From Scenedesmus sp. ARA3 (Eukaryota > Chlorophyta > Chlorophyceae > Sphaeropleales > Scenedesmaceae), in the NCBI GenBank assembly GCA_004335835.1, contig RWJK01001533.1, forward strand, positions 2,759-66,758: 64,000 nucleotides of DNA, given 5' to 3'. The position numbers and the translations under genes were made by a program. Every line of letters starts with the position of its first letter. The stretch's first letter is position 1. The notes under the pieces were generated by a model, which was not told the origin of the DNA, did no database searches, and saw nothing but the letters and a program-made list of their open reading frames with translations. Shown here piece by piece: positions 12,808 through 22,693 of this stretch.

Positions 12808-14254
12808 ATCTTCTGCTGTCGTCAGTGCATTGTCTGCTGCTGCAGGCTCCACTTCAGCCTCTGCTGCAGCATCTTCTCCTTCTTGCTCCTCTTCCTCTTC
12901 TTCTTCATCCTCTTCATCTGCCTCTGCTTCTGCTTCTGCTGCAGCTTGCGGCTGCTGCTGCTGCTGCTGGCCAGCCAGCTGAGCATCAGCAGCGCGCAGC
13001 ACACTCAGGAACTCCTGAATCATGCCTGGCAGGAAGCTGGCTTCAGCCCTCGGAAGCTCTGCTGCTGCTGCTGCTGCTGCTGCTGTCCCCTCGGCATCAG
13101 CCACCGCGGCATCCCCAGCTGCCGCATCCTCTGCCTTGGCTTTGCCTTTGTCTTTCTTCTTGGACTTGCCGCCGCCTGCTGCTGCCTTGGCTTCTTTCTT
13201 CAGCAGCGCTTTCCAGCGCTTGGCGAGTGCAGGCTGTGCAGCGAGCTCCAGCTGCAGGCGGCCGTGTGAGAGGCCGTGCCAGATGGGCAGGCTCACAAGG
13301 CGGAGCGCCTGGCGAATGGCAAAAGAGGTGCAGGTTTTGAGCACAGCAGAGGACAGCACACAGCAGCAGAACGTCAGCAAAGCAGAGGGCAGCACAAGAA
13401 GCATAACCTCCGTTCGACAGAGCAGAGGACAGAAAACTGTTTGCCACCCTCAACGTGCTCAGAACCTCCAACTCCTGGGCAGTCTCCAGATGTCCCAAAT
13501 GTGCTGCTCCTGCACCTGCTGCTGCTGCTGCTGCTGCTGCAGCAGCAGCCTCTTACCTGCAGCCGCACAGCTCCATATTCCAGCGGCTGAATGCGTTGAT
13601 CACGACCAGCAGGTAGGCTTGCAATGAATGTTTCGTACCAATACAAGTACAAATACCGTCATGTTATCTCACCTGCGGCCGAACCATCTCATCCTCTAGC
13701 GACTGGAATGCGTTGATCATGAACAGCAGGTATGCCGTGGCTTCGTGCTGCGCCAGCTGCGACCAGCGCTCAGGCAGCCGCAGCGCCAGCAGCCGGCTGA
13801 AGAAGCCCGGGAACACCTCCTGCAGGCACACCGGTGGCATAACACTTAATAACAAGTTGTATGACTGTTACTAACATGTCATGACTGTGTTATAACATAT
13901 AGGAGAGCAAAAGCAAGTTACAAAGATGGACGCGCATTCCAAAGGTTGGCAGGGAAAAAACACATGCGTAGCCTTGAACTAGCCGGCTCTCAGAGCCGAT
14001 GGGGAGCTGCTGCTGCCGACAACATAATGCCCATGGAGGACTTCAGGATGCATGTGGCTGAACACAGAGGAGTTCAAGCACCATAACAATTCATAAGCAT
14101 TGCCGCACCTGTCTGCTGTGGAAGGCTGTCCAGGCCGGCACGCCCTCCCGGAACTTCTCGTTGACCATGACGGCGATGCTCATCACATGCGCGTCGCTGG
14201 CAGTTGCAGGGTCAAAGTGAGGCCACAGGTAGCCCTCCAGGTACTGAGATACCT

Positions 14255-14295
<41 letters not shown>

Positions 14296-15963
14296 GCGGC
14301 CGAAACACACAATAAGTATGTTGTGCTGCCGGGGTGCTGTCGACCGCCAGGGTGCAACACATGTCTGCTTGCATGCTTTCAAATGCAATCTAAATGCAAT
14401 CATGCAGGTATAATTATTTATTTACTTGCTACCACAACGTAACATCCTCCGCCAGCTGCTGCAGAACACCCCTGCCACACTCCTGCACACAACACACCAA
14501 TATACACAACTGCACAATGAACCAACATACACAACCGCACTTCGAGCAGCATCAAGCGTCACAGCAGCAACAGCATGACAACAGCAGCTGCACCAGCACG
14601 GCACGACACCTTTGTTTGGACTGCTTACAGGCAACACACAGCTTCACTGTCAACAACAGCAGCTGCACCAGCACCATAACAAACTGGCGCCGCACCTCCA
14701 GCAGCATCACGCGCCGCAGCAGCGGCGGCTTGTCCCTGCCCCCGCCCAGCTCCTGCTTGTAGATCTGCTGCACAAGCTGCGGCTCAAACGGCTGCTGCTC
14801 CTCCTTTGCGCGCGCAGCCTCGGACCAGTGCTTGGCTGCGAGCTGCGTCAGCCGGTCGCCAGCGATCTGAGGCCAGGCACAAGCAGCGGGGCGTACGCGG
14901 GAGACGGCATGAATGTTCAGCAGCATGATGGGTGAGCATGTGTTGGACCAATGCTTGGCTGCGAGCTGCGTCAGCCGGTCGCCAGCGAACTGAGGGAGGC
15001 CAGGCGTAAGCAGCGGCAAGTGTATTTGAGAGGAGAAGAGGGGGCGTGCGTGAATGTTTCAGCAGCATGATGGGGTGTGCACATGTCGGGTGGGGAAGTG
15101 CAGAGAAGTGTGTAGGTGCGTGTCAGCAAGTGAGGGACTGCGTGCTTGACATGCAGAGGCTGCAGCATGCCAGTGCGACCAACCTCAGTGCCGCTGCGGA
15201 CCCAGCGCACACAGGCTCGCAGCCATACCCTTATGTCTAGGCAGATGACGCATGTGAGCAAGCAGTACCAGGTGCGTCTCTAGATGCAATAGCGCCATGC
15301 TGCAGCTACGCGCGCCCCCCCAGATTACAAAACGCTGGGTGACTAGTGTACTGCTGCTGCTGCCACAGTCGCCATTGCTGCACCATGCACACAAATGGAT
15401 GCTGGTGCTGCTGCTGATCACAGCCCTAAATGCACTGCGTGTGCAGCTGTGCATGATGCCGCAAGCGCTGGTGCATGTGACAGTGCTGCTGCTGCTGCTT
15501 CTGTGTGCTGCAGCTGCAGCTGCAACAGCAGGCGCTGCATGTTCAATCTTGATTTGACAGCTTAAGCATCCTTGACAGCATTAATGTTGCCAGCGCTGCT
15601 GCTAGCAAGCTTGTGTATTTTCCTGCAAGCATGCCTTGCACTGCAGCTGCGATCTACGCTGGCGATGCTGCAGCTGGTGAAGCAGCAGCATCAGCGCCAG
15701 AGACTGCAGCATAGACTCGGCAGTGCTGTTGCTGCATCAGCTACTCAAGTACAGTGCAGCTAATAGCAGCTTACCTCCTCGAGTGTGAGCATGCCACGCC
15801 CTGCTGCCTTTGCACCGGGCGGTCCTTGCTGCTGCTGCTTCTGCTGTTGCTGCTGCTGCCTGCGTTTGTGTTGCCCAGCGGCCCTCTGCACCACCACATC
15901 CTCCACACTGGTGGGACGTGCTTTCTTTGCAGGAGGGCCGTCTGTTGCATCGTCCCTCGCCAT
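235..15963 (-). CDS. AQR: Aquarius (intron-binding protein 160), spliceosomal RNA helicase; 3' end beyond the left edge
   Basis: Aquarius is an SF1, Upf1-like helicase that binds introns upstream of the branch point within the XAB2 (intron-binding) complex of the nuclear spliceosome. I join 22 exons (high to low): 15963-15775, 14866-14696, 14252-14109, 13819-13673, 13308-12559, 11996-11847, 10062-9874, 9593-9474, 8241-8098, 7771-7667, 7289-7151, 6422-6222, 5502-5360, 5007-4864, 4303-3833, 2972-2754, 2345-2254, 1789-1654, 1419-1327, 1048-911, 639-555, 359-235. This gives 1365 codons in one frame. The armadillo-like N-terminal part is recognisable ([31 protein letters not shown]). Helicase motifs follow: Walker A GPPGTGKT (about 1054-1061), [17 protein letters not shown] at the DEAA-box position (about 1290-1293) and GDHHQLPP (about 1324). 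The remaining RecA2 part lies off the window. Exon 5 carries a long Ala/Lys/Glu-rich insert. The ATG at 15963 is the only suitable one. Introns are full of partial exon copies (see repeats). Confidence 0.95.
1482..1523 (-). repeat. 5' echo of AQR exon 19, acceptor lost
   Basis: A copy of the first about 35 bases of exon 19 lies upstream of it. The position of the acceptor reads CTTGCGG in place of CTTGCAG, so the copy is dead as a splice site. Confidence 0.7.
2508..2610 (-). repeat. 3' echo of AQR exon 16
   Basis: The end of exon 16 ([12 protein letters not shown] and preceding bases) is repeated with a GTAAGC donor, about 150 nt downstream of the real junction. The homology decays toward 2610. 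Confidence 0.8.
3200..3830 (-). repeat. Nested repeat of the AQR Walker A exon end and its donor
   Basis: Two higher-order units of about 400 bases (about 3206-3515 and 3592-3910, the second containing the true exon 15 end) each consist of four sub-units that begin with a donor-like word (plus strand CTCACCTGCAGGAT). Starts are near 3206, 3287, 3361, 3427 and 3592, 3677, 3752, 3829. The 3427 unit repeats the Walker A coding part ([17 protein letters not shown]) almost perfectly. All extra units lie downstream of the exon in gene sense. Confidence 0.85.
4610..4716 (-). repeat. 3' echo of AQR exon 14
   Basis: About 100 bases repeat the donor-side two thirds of exon 14 ([20 protein letters not shown] to VDFK) with a GT donor, downstream of the exon. 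Minor substitutions separate the two copies. Confidence 0.85.
5533..5692 (-). repeat. Two 5' echoes of AQR exon 13
   Basis: Copies of the exon 13 start ([20 protein letters not shown]) lie at about 5533-5582 and 5612-5692, upstream of the real exon (high end 5502). Each keeps an AG at the acceptor position. The second copy is longer and more diverged. Confidence 0.8.
5954..6046 (-). repeat. 3' echo of AQR exon 12
   Basis: The last about 85 bases of exon 12 ([20 protein letters not shown]) are repeated with a GTGAGA donor downstream of the exon; the real junction is at 6222. Confidence 0.85.
6593..6702 (-). repeat. 5' echo of AQR exon 12
   Basis: The first about 100 bases of exon 12 ([20 protein letters not shown]) are repeated with a CAG acceptor upstream of the exon. 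Exon 12 is therefore flanked by half-copies on both sides. Confidence 0.85.
6828..6932 (-). repeat. 3' echo of AQR exon 11 with a 17-bp inverted repeat over its donor
   Basis: Bases 6857-6932 repeat the end of exon 11 ([20 protein letters not shown]) and its GTGAGG donor. The donor junction is also present in inverted orientation at 6828-6844, giving 17-bp perfect arms (6828-6844 and 6857-6873) around a 12-nt spacer. Confidence 0.85.
7949..8012 (-). repeat. 3' echo of AQR exon 9
   Basis: The end of exon 9 ([13 protein letters not shown]) is repeated with a GTGAGA donor, downstream of the real junction at 8098. Confidence 0.8.
8242..8895 (-). repeat. Tandem array of five extra 5' halves of AQR exon 9
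   Basis: Beyond the real exon 9 start (8241), five further copies of its first about 70 bases ([20 protein letters not shown]) lie upstream in gene sense, with acceptor positions near 8370, 8501, 8629, 8761 and 8891, a period of about 130 bases. Most keep an AG acceptor and the same flanking intron text (CTTGGCATGCAG). None has a donor. The array is open in some frames, giving a spurious 255-codon ORF. Confidence 0.9.
9222..9292 (-). repeat. 3' echo of AQR exon 8
   Basis: The donor-side 65 bases of exon 8 ([17 protein letters not shown]) are repeated with a GTGCGG donor, downstream of the exon. Confidence 0.8.
9664..9726 (-). repeat. 5' echo of AQR exon 8
   Basis: The acceptor-side about 58 bases of exon 8 ([16 protein letters not shown]) are repeated with a CAG acceptor, upstream of the exon. 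Confidence 0.8.
10280..11480 (-). repeat. Five-copy intronic repeat, unit about 235 bases, AQR intron 6
   Basis: A core word (plus strand GGGGTCCAGACATGGTGTCA) recurs near 10287, 10627, 10919, 11154 and 11393. The last three copies share a unit of about 235 bases that also includes CAGCGCCAATACCAATGGCT and GAGATGTCACGCA. It does not resemble any exon of the gene and is a purely intronic tandem duplication. Confidence 0.85.
11695..11785 (-). repeat. 3' echo of AQR exon 6
   Basis: The end of exon 6 ([12 protein letters not shown]) and its GTGCGG donor plus about 25 bases of intron are repeated downstream of the real junction at 11847. Confidence 0.8.
12055..12385 (-). repeat. Three 5' echoes of AQR exon 6
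   Basis: Copies of the exon 6 start ([20 protein letters not shown]) lie at about 12057-12136, 12178-12260 and 12300-12383, upstream of the exon (high end 11996). Two keep CTGCAG at the acceptor; the third reads GCAG preceded by TGCCAAT. None has a donor. Confidence 0.85.
13556..13620 (-). repeat. 3' echo of AQR exon 4, decayed
   Basis: A diverged copy of the end of exon 4 ([17 protein letters not shown] against [17 protein letters not shown]) with a GTAAGA donor, downstream of the real junction at 13673. Confidence 0.75.
14253..14292 (-). repeat. (CTG)13 tract abutting the AQR exon 3 acceptor
   Basis: On the sense strand an uninterrupted CTG run ends directly in the CAG acceptor of exon 3. 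There is no other pyrimidine-rich tract at this 3' splice site. Confidence 0.85.
14942..15080 (-). repeat. 5' echo of AQR exon 2 with upstream intron
   Basis: About 48 bases of the exon 2 start ([13 protein letters not shown]) plus about 75 bases of the preceding intron are repeated upstream of the exon (high end 14866). Confidence 0.8.
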
Positions 15964-16646
15964 CTCTACGAGCAGAGACGGTGTGCTGCCTGCTGGCTGT
16001 TCTTAGTGAGAGCAGGCCATGCTGCGATATGATCGCCGGCACCCCTTCACAAGATCAGCCTCAAAACGTTTGTTCAAAGGTTAGAGGTGTTGTCGGAGTG
16101 AGTGAAGAAGTACACAAGCAGAGCAGGACGATGAAGGTACAGGGCGGCAGGCAGCTCGGAACAAACCAAATCAAAACAACTTGACTCCAAAACACTGCTT
16201 AAATCAGCGGTCATGCTTGCACGCACCCGTACCCGTTGAGAGGCACTGGTGACAAGGAAAGGTAACACAGCAGGGCTTGGGTCTCCCGCGCTGTTCTTGT
16301 TCATGCTCCCTGGTTTCATCCTTGAAGCTGTGCTTGAAGCTTACAACGTTATCTCCTGTGGGCGCTTATGCATGCAGTATCTGTGTGTACTCTAGTCTCC
16401 CCATCTGCGCTGCAGAGGGCTAATATCCTGAATCCACAGCACAGGAACAGACAGCACCTGCTGCAACACCGTCAAATCGACAAGAAACAGCTGAAACCAG
16501 TCAGCAGCAGCAAGGGTGCCCCTCATAGCCTGCTTGGAGCAGTAGCAGCCAGCTGTTGAGGAGTTGCTGTGCAGCCAGGCCAGCCAGCGCTGCTGCAGCA
16601 CCATCCAAGCCTGCTTTGCTGCCTCTAGCGTGTTGTCCTTGCCAGC
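15964..16646. promoter_or_regulatory. Shared upstream region of AQR (-) and LENG1-like (+)
   Basis: The start codons of AQR (15963, minus strand) and the LENG1-like gene (16647, plus strand) face away from each other across 683 bases. I find no supportable exon in between. The interval must hold both 5' UTRs and both core promoters, so it is a candidate bidirectional promoter for two splicing-associated genes. I see no convincing TATA box. Transcription start sites cannot be placed from sequence alone. Confidence 0.5.
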
Positions 16647-19295
16647 ATGGGAGGCCATGGCGGCCTCAACATCTTGCCACAGAAGCGATGGAACGGTGAG
16701 AGGCTCTCAAAGCTTGCACGTGGCAGTGTGCCATGCAACAAGCACATTGTTGACTCTCATACTGATGGGACACTGCATGGCGCTTATGTTACCGCTTCTT
16801 CAACACCATGCATGATTGCATCAATCCTGCAAGCTGGTTTAGCCCAGTTCAGCCGCTACCTGTAGATGAGGCCGCCCTCAGCATCGTCATGAGACCCCCC
16901 ACGGGCAGCAGAGCAGCTGCAGCAAGCGTGCATGCACACACCTTCAACAGCAGCCCATATTAACACCAGCAACAGCCACACCCTCACAGTTCACAAACAT
17001 TTGTCAACTTTGGCTCAAAAGTGCTTAACCATCCTCTCTCTGTGCCTGCAGTGTACAACCGCGACAACAAGCTCAAAGTTGCGCGGGATGAGGCCAAGCA
17101 TGCAGCAGAGCAGCAGGAGCTGCAGGAGCGCCACAGGGCAGCAGAAGCCCAGGCGCGCCGCAAGCTGCTGCTGCAGCGCGCTCGCCAGCGGCGGGCAGAG
17201 GCGCTGGGTGGTGCCGTGGAGGCAGGCAGTGACAGCGGGAGCGAGGAGGGAGAGGAAGGGCCTGGACAGCAGCAGCTGGAGGACGAGCAGCAGCAGCAGC
17301 AGCAGCAGCACAAGCGACCCAGGCACCAGGAGCTTGCGGAGGAGCAACAGCAGCAGCAGCATGTGGAGGAGGAGGATGAAGTCCTGCAGCTGCAGCATGC
17401 TCAATATCAACAGCAGCAGCAGCTGGCGCAGCAGCAGCAGCAGGATGAGGCTGAGCCGCAGCCTGTGCTGGAGCACATCAACTTTTGGAAGGAGCAGGAG
17501 GCCAAGGCGCAGCACCCTGAGCGCCAGGTCAGCAGCCTGCTGCTGGTGTCACGGCTGCTGCAGCAGCACTACCTCGTGCTGGCCCTGCTAGCCCTGCTGC
17601 TGCACATGATGCTGTGGGGTTGATGCTGACTGTTTTGCAGAGCACAGCTGCGACTGCAGTATGATGCACGTGTGGGCTCGCAGAGGAGCTGCAGAGGCGT
17701 TGGCGTGACTAGAGTAATTCAGCTGTGGTTTGCTTCCCCAGCTGAGATTGCTGACAGCTTCTACGTGAGACACAGATTGCAGCCGCCCTTGTGCGCACAA
17801 AACTATATATCTCTGTAGCTTTCAGCCGGTCCGTCCATTGCTCAACTAAACGTTGTGCCTGCCCACCCTCTGCCGTGCGCCTGCTTGATGCCTACAGAAG
17901 GAGCAGCGTGATGAGAAGCGGCGCAGAGGCAACCCAGACACACTCACCAGCGATGCCCGCTTCGATGAGAGCTTCAAAATGGCACACGGTTTAACAGGGC
18001 CTAAGCCCTGGTACGCTCGCGCGATAAACCCCAAGGCTGCGGCTGAGCTGGAGCAGGAGCAGCAGGCAGCTGAGCAGCGGCGGCTGCGGCAGCAGCAGCA
18101 GCAGCAGCTGCGGCTGCGGCTGGCAGCGGGGCTGCAGCAGGAGGTGCTGCCTGCTGGTGAAGCCAAGCAGGGGAAGCAGCGCAGCAGCAGCAGTAGCAGT
18201 AGCAGCAGTAGCAGCAGTAGTGGTTCGTCAGACAGCGATGGCAGCAGCAGCAACAGCAGCGCGGACCGCAGGCGGCGCAGGCGGAGCAAGCACAAGGACA
18301 AACATAAGCATGGCAAGAGCAGCAGCCGCAGCCGCAGCAAGGACAGCAAGCACAGGAGTTCGCACAAGCGCAGCAAGGACAAGGTGTGTGTTCGGTAGCA
18401 TTTGTCTTGTGTCTGCGTTCATGCACACGCAACATGGCTGTGTGCATTGGAGGACTTGTGAAACGGACAGCTGAGCTAGCACCACGCTTTTGCTGTTGCC
18501 CTGCACCATGCGCTTACTCGGTTGGCCGCGCCTGCACAATGCACGGCCCGCGTGACTGCTGCAGCGGAAGCAGCGGCAGCGTGGCAGCTCCCCAGGTGCA
18601 GCAGCAGCAGCAGCAGACAAGGCTGCAGCGCTGGCGCGGCTGCGTGCTGAGCGGCTGGAGCGAGAGGCGGCTGAGCGGCAGCGCAGCTTGAAGGCCACAG
18701 GCCAGTGGTGAGTTGCTTGTGCTACATTGTTGTTATTGACACAGAAATCTTTCAAGTTGCATGCATGCAGGCTATCGCGGAATCCAAGAAATCTGAGGTA
18801 TTATGTGTTCTGTTACAGAGGGATTGCACTTGGATGCGTGCATGCATGCATGTATGCATGCAGGCAGGCCGGCTGTTGCGCATTGACCCCTTATCGTCCA
18901 GTGATGCCCGCATCCAACGCATCATATAAACGCTATGGCCAGTTGAAGCGTGGGATGGGTGGTGTGGTGCTTTGGTGGAAGCTGAGTGCATTCTAGCTGC
19001 AAATGATCTTGCATGCGTGCAAACACCGTGCAGCACTTTGTACGCTGAGAGGCTGGTGTGGTTGTTTGCCCCTCTCTGTTGCTGCTGATGCCGCTGATGC
19101 TGCTGATGCCGCTGATGCTGATGCTGCTGCTGCTGCTGCTGCTGCAGGGTGCCAGGCACCAAGCGCTACCATAGCAGCTACGGCTATGCAGATGCCCTCA
19201 AGCAGCAGGGTGCTGCTGGTGGGGCTGTCGCGGCAGTGCGCGGGGCAGCAGCAGCTGCAGTGGATGGCTTGGGGCAGCGCTTTGCTCGGCAGTGA
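16647..19295 (+). CDS. LENG1-like / Cir_N-domain nuclear protein
   Basis: Exons are 16647-16695, 17052-17527, 17898-18383, 18565-18707 and 19148-19295, giving 433 codons plus stop with all phases matching. Residues 8-31 (NILPQKRWNVYNRDNKLKVA onward) are the Cir_N signature shared by LENG1 and the CBF1-interacting co-repressor. A basic coiled region follows, with polyQ and acidic stretches. GPKPWY marks the conserved middle, and an RS/SK-rich segment is encoded near 18190-18380. The LRAERLEREAAERQ helix plus the KRYHSSYG tail match the LENG1 C-terminus. LENG1-type proteins are nuclear, and I recall human LENG1 being reported in purified spliceosomes; its biochemical role is not established. 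A TGTAA lies at 19530-19534, about 235 nt past the stop. Intron 4 ends in a CTG tract running into its acceptor. The family call is firm; function is inferred. Confidence 0.85.
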
Positions 19296-20341
19296 GCTGC
19301 TGCAGTTGCTCGGCATGGCAGCGGCTCGCCACTACATGTTACAGCATGCCTTGTGTGGTACAGTTACTCCCACAGTGCAACCTTGGACATGCGTGCAGCA
19401 TGTGTGAAGCAGAGTGCGGCCAGCAGCTGCCTTATACGGCAAATTTCATTGCACATGTCATTTGGTTAGCCAGTTACTCAGCAATGTCTGTCGGGCGCAG
19501 ACTCTGCTGGCTTGGCAGTGCAGTGTGGATGTAATATTCAAACAGCTGTGGTGGGTTCAAGCGCCAATCATCTCACCTTGTACAGCCCAGGACCACAACA
19601 CCCATCCCGCACGGCGCTTTGAACATATATAGGCGAAGGGTCAGAGGCAATTTTGGAAGGATTAATGAGTCAGTTCCTCTGAGTGTGCAGACTGTGTGCA
19701 CTGCACTGCTGCCTTGGCAGCTTATTTGATTTGGAGAGGGGCAGCAACGCATGCTAGCCGGTGCTTTCAAGTGTCGTGATGTCTGTGACTTGAGGAACGC
19801 ACAGCTCGTGAGAACGAGCCTGCACATAATCCTGCGGATAATTGGATTTGAATTAGCTGTTGCATGAAGTATCAGCAGCTCTGAACATGCTGTGCAGCAC
19901 CGTTCCTTGGGTCACGTCTCTACGCCGGGAACTTCCGCCCAGCTCCTACTGTGACACCTACGCTGCAGGTGCTGAGCACCTCTCCCAAATCTGGCACAGG
20001 TTTAATGTTCATAGACTAGCAGATTATAAAAACCTGCACTTTGAGAAGGTGTGCTCACAGTTGCACTGCTGTTAGTCACGGTGAACAACAGGTCTGGTCA
20101 CTGCGGTCACTTTTGCATTTCCAATTCGTCGGTCAACGCGCCCTCCTACAAACCGCATAGCTATATATGTGATCGGGTGTCTAGAAAGTAAAGCTGGGGA
20201 CTTACGATCGTTTGTGCTGCGTATTGCTAGCGTGCTGCTGCTGCTCCCGTCGGTCGAGCTAGCCCACACGGTTGGTCTGTGGCGGTCTGTAGTATCACCC
20301 GTTGATAGTGAATTACATTTCTATCCGGTCAGCCACACGCC
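19296..20341. other. 3' region of the LENG1-like gene and upstream region of the gulonolactone oxidase gene
   Basis: No coding exon is supportable here. It holds the TGTAA at 19530 (likely LENG1-like poly(A) signal) and a TATATA-containing run at about 20160-20168, roughly 175 bases before the next ATG. That run could be a TATA box, but its position relative to a start site is unknown. Confidence 0.45.
19530..19534 (+). terminator. TGTAA polyadenylation signal, LENG1-like gene
   Basis: TGTAA, the usual polyadenylation signal of chlorophycean algae, sits about 235 nt after the LENG1-like stop codon in the sense direction. Function is inferred from motif and position only. Confidence 0.45.
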
Positions 20342-21462
20342 ATGAGGACTACGCAGCAGGTGCAGCGATTACTGGTGGTGCTTGCGTTGTTCGCTGTGGT
20401 TACAGGTGCGATGGTGCTCCAATTTTGATGTAACCGGCTTTCAATGAGGCTGGATGGATAATAGTTTCATGCGCTGCGTCATTACATGACTGGCAGCGGT
20501 GGTGACGCACGCTGCAGGCTGTAGTTTCAGCGTGCCGATTTGAACAACGTAGCAACCCCGCAGCGCAAATTTCAATCCGGATTACTTCCATGCGCATTTG
20601 ATAGCAAGCGTTGAAGACGCTTCTGCACGCGTTGTCACCACGGCGGTTGGCTCCTGATGCTGACAGCAGCTGCTCCCCGACTCACTGCTGCTGACTGACA
20701 CACAGGAGCTGCAGCGCAGCAGGCCGCTAAAAAGCCCGCCAACGCCAACGTCTACAAAACAGCCAACTCGTATGTTGCAGCATACCACTACCTGCAGTGC
20801 GCTGCAGACTCCATGCCGGTTCCTGCAAGCACTGCAGAGGTGGCCGCAATTGTCAGCTGGTACTATGCAAAGGCACGGGCGGGACAGCGGGTGACGCTGC
20901 GTGTGTCCCGTCCCAAGTTCCACAGCACAGCCACCTTTGTGTGTCCCTTGGCGCCCGCCCCCATCAGGCCTGCAGCTGTTGCGCAGGAGAGGGCACCACA
21001 GGGAGGCAAAGCTCCGCTTGAGATTGCCATCCTGCAGAGCAAGCTGAACAAGGTGTGACCACACACCGTGCACGGTTAACATAGACAATGACTAATGATA
21101 GATTTGCAGCAGGCAAGGTCCTGCAGAGGACGGAATGTTGATTGCATGCATTGCCAGTAGCTAGCCGCTAGCCTGCTGAGTGCACATAGCAAGGCAAGCT
21201 CGGCGGTCGGCAGCGATTGCAGCAGCATGCTGAATTGTTGCTATTGCAGACAACAATCCGCAGGTGCACAGGCTGTACCGACCAAAACATTAACAGTAGT
21301 GGCACTGAAGCTGTAAGCGTGTAGCAGCGGGTGGTGCTGTCTTCACATGCAGTTCCTGGCATGCTGCTGCTGCTGCTGCTGCCTGTCCCTGCTGCGGCAA
21401 GTGCTGGCTGTCAACAAGCAGAAGTACACGTTGCGTGTGGGTGCAGGCATGCGAGTGATGGA

Positions 21463-21505
<43 letters not shown>

Positions 21506-22318
21506 CACCCTGCTGCTGCAGGTGCTTGCTGTTGGCAAGCAGAAGTACACGATGCGCGTGGGTGCGGGCATGGGGGTGACGGAGCTGCTGCCTGCTGCTG
21601 CTGCTGCCTGCTGCTGCTGCTTCACCCTGCTGCTGCAGGTGCTTGCTGTTGACAAGCAGAAGTACACGATGCGTGTGGGTGCAGGCATGCGGGTGACGGA
21701 GCTGCTGCCTGCTGCCACCAAGGCGGGCATGAGTGTGCAGGTGAGGAACAGCATCCGCATGTGCAATTCAAGCAGCTGCACCTCTCAGAAGCTACAAATA
21801 AGACACAGATGGATGCAGATCGTTCATGTCCATTGCAACAACTTCGCCTGCTTGTTTGCTCTGCATTCTGCAACACCATGTCACCCTCAGCCTTGTGCCT
21901 CCATTCTCTAAACCCACGGTTGCAACAACAATGTTACATAACACCTACCTACCAACAACAAAAAACACAATTTGTGCTGCTTTGCAGATCGGCTCGCTGC
22001 CAGCCTATGCGGGCCTCACCCTTGCGGGTATCCTTGCCACATCAGCACATGGCAGCGGGGACAGAACCACCAACAACCTCGCAGACACTGTCTTGGCAGT
22101 CACATGGGTCGATGGCCGCGGCCGCATCCGCACGTCCACACGCAAAGATCCGGAGTTTAAGGCGTTTAACGGCGGCGTGGGTGTGTTTGGGGTTGTTACA
22201 GAGCTGCTGTTGCAGATGACGCCTGCCAGCAACACGCAGCTGATCACGGTGATGAAGGATGACAAGGATATGATGGGCGAGATCAACAGGCTGCTTAAGG
22301 TGGGTGCATTAAAGCTGC

Positions 22319-22359
<41 letters not shown>

Positions 22360-22514
22360 ATTATGGCAGCAGCATGCACTTGGTGTAGCGGCTGATGCGT
22401 AGACGATTCTGAGCAACATGCGGACAAAACAAAGCCTAGGCGTGCACATGCACTCCCCGCTGTGGTGAATTAATCAAGTCACAGCATTACACGAAGGTCC
22501 TGACAACACTGCCC

Positions 22515-22572
<58 letters not shown>

Positions 22573-22622
22573 NNNNNNNNNNNNNNNNNNNNNNNNNNNN
22601 NNNNNNNNNNNNNNNNNNNNNN

Positions 22623-22693
<71 letters not shown>

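Noticed and set aside
12502..13340. 255- and 188-codon plus-strand ORFs rich in Leu and Cys
   Set aside because: They are antisense readings of the polyA/polyQ exon 5 of AQR.
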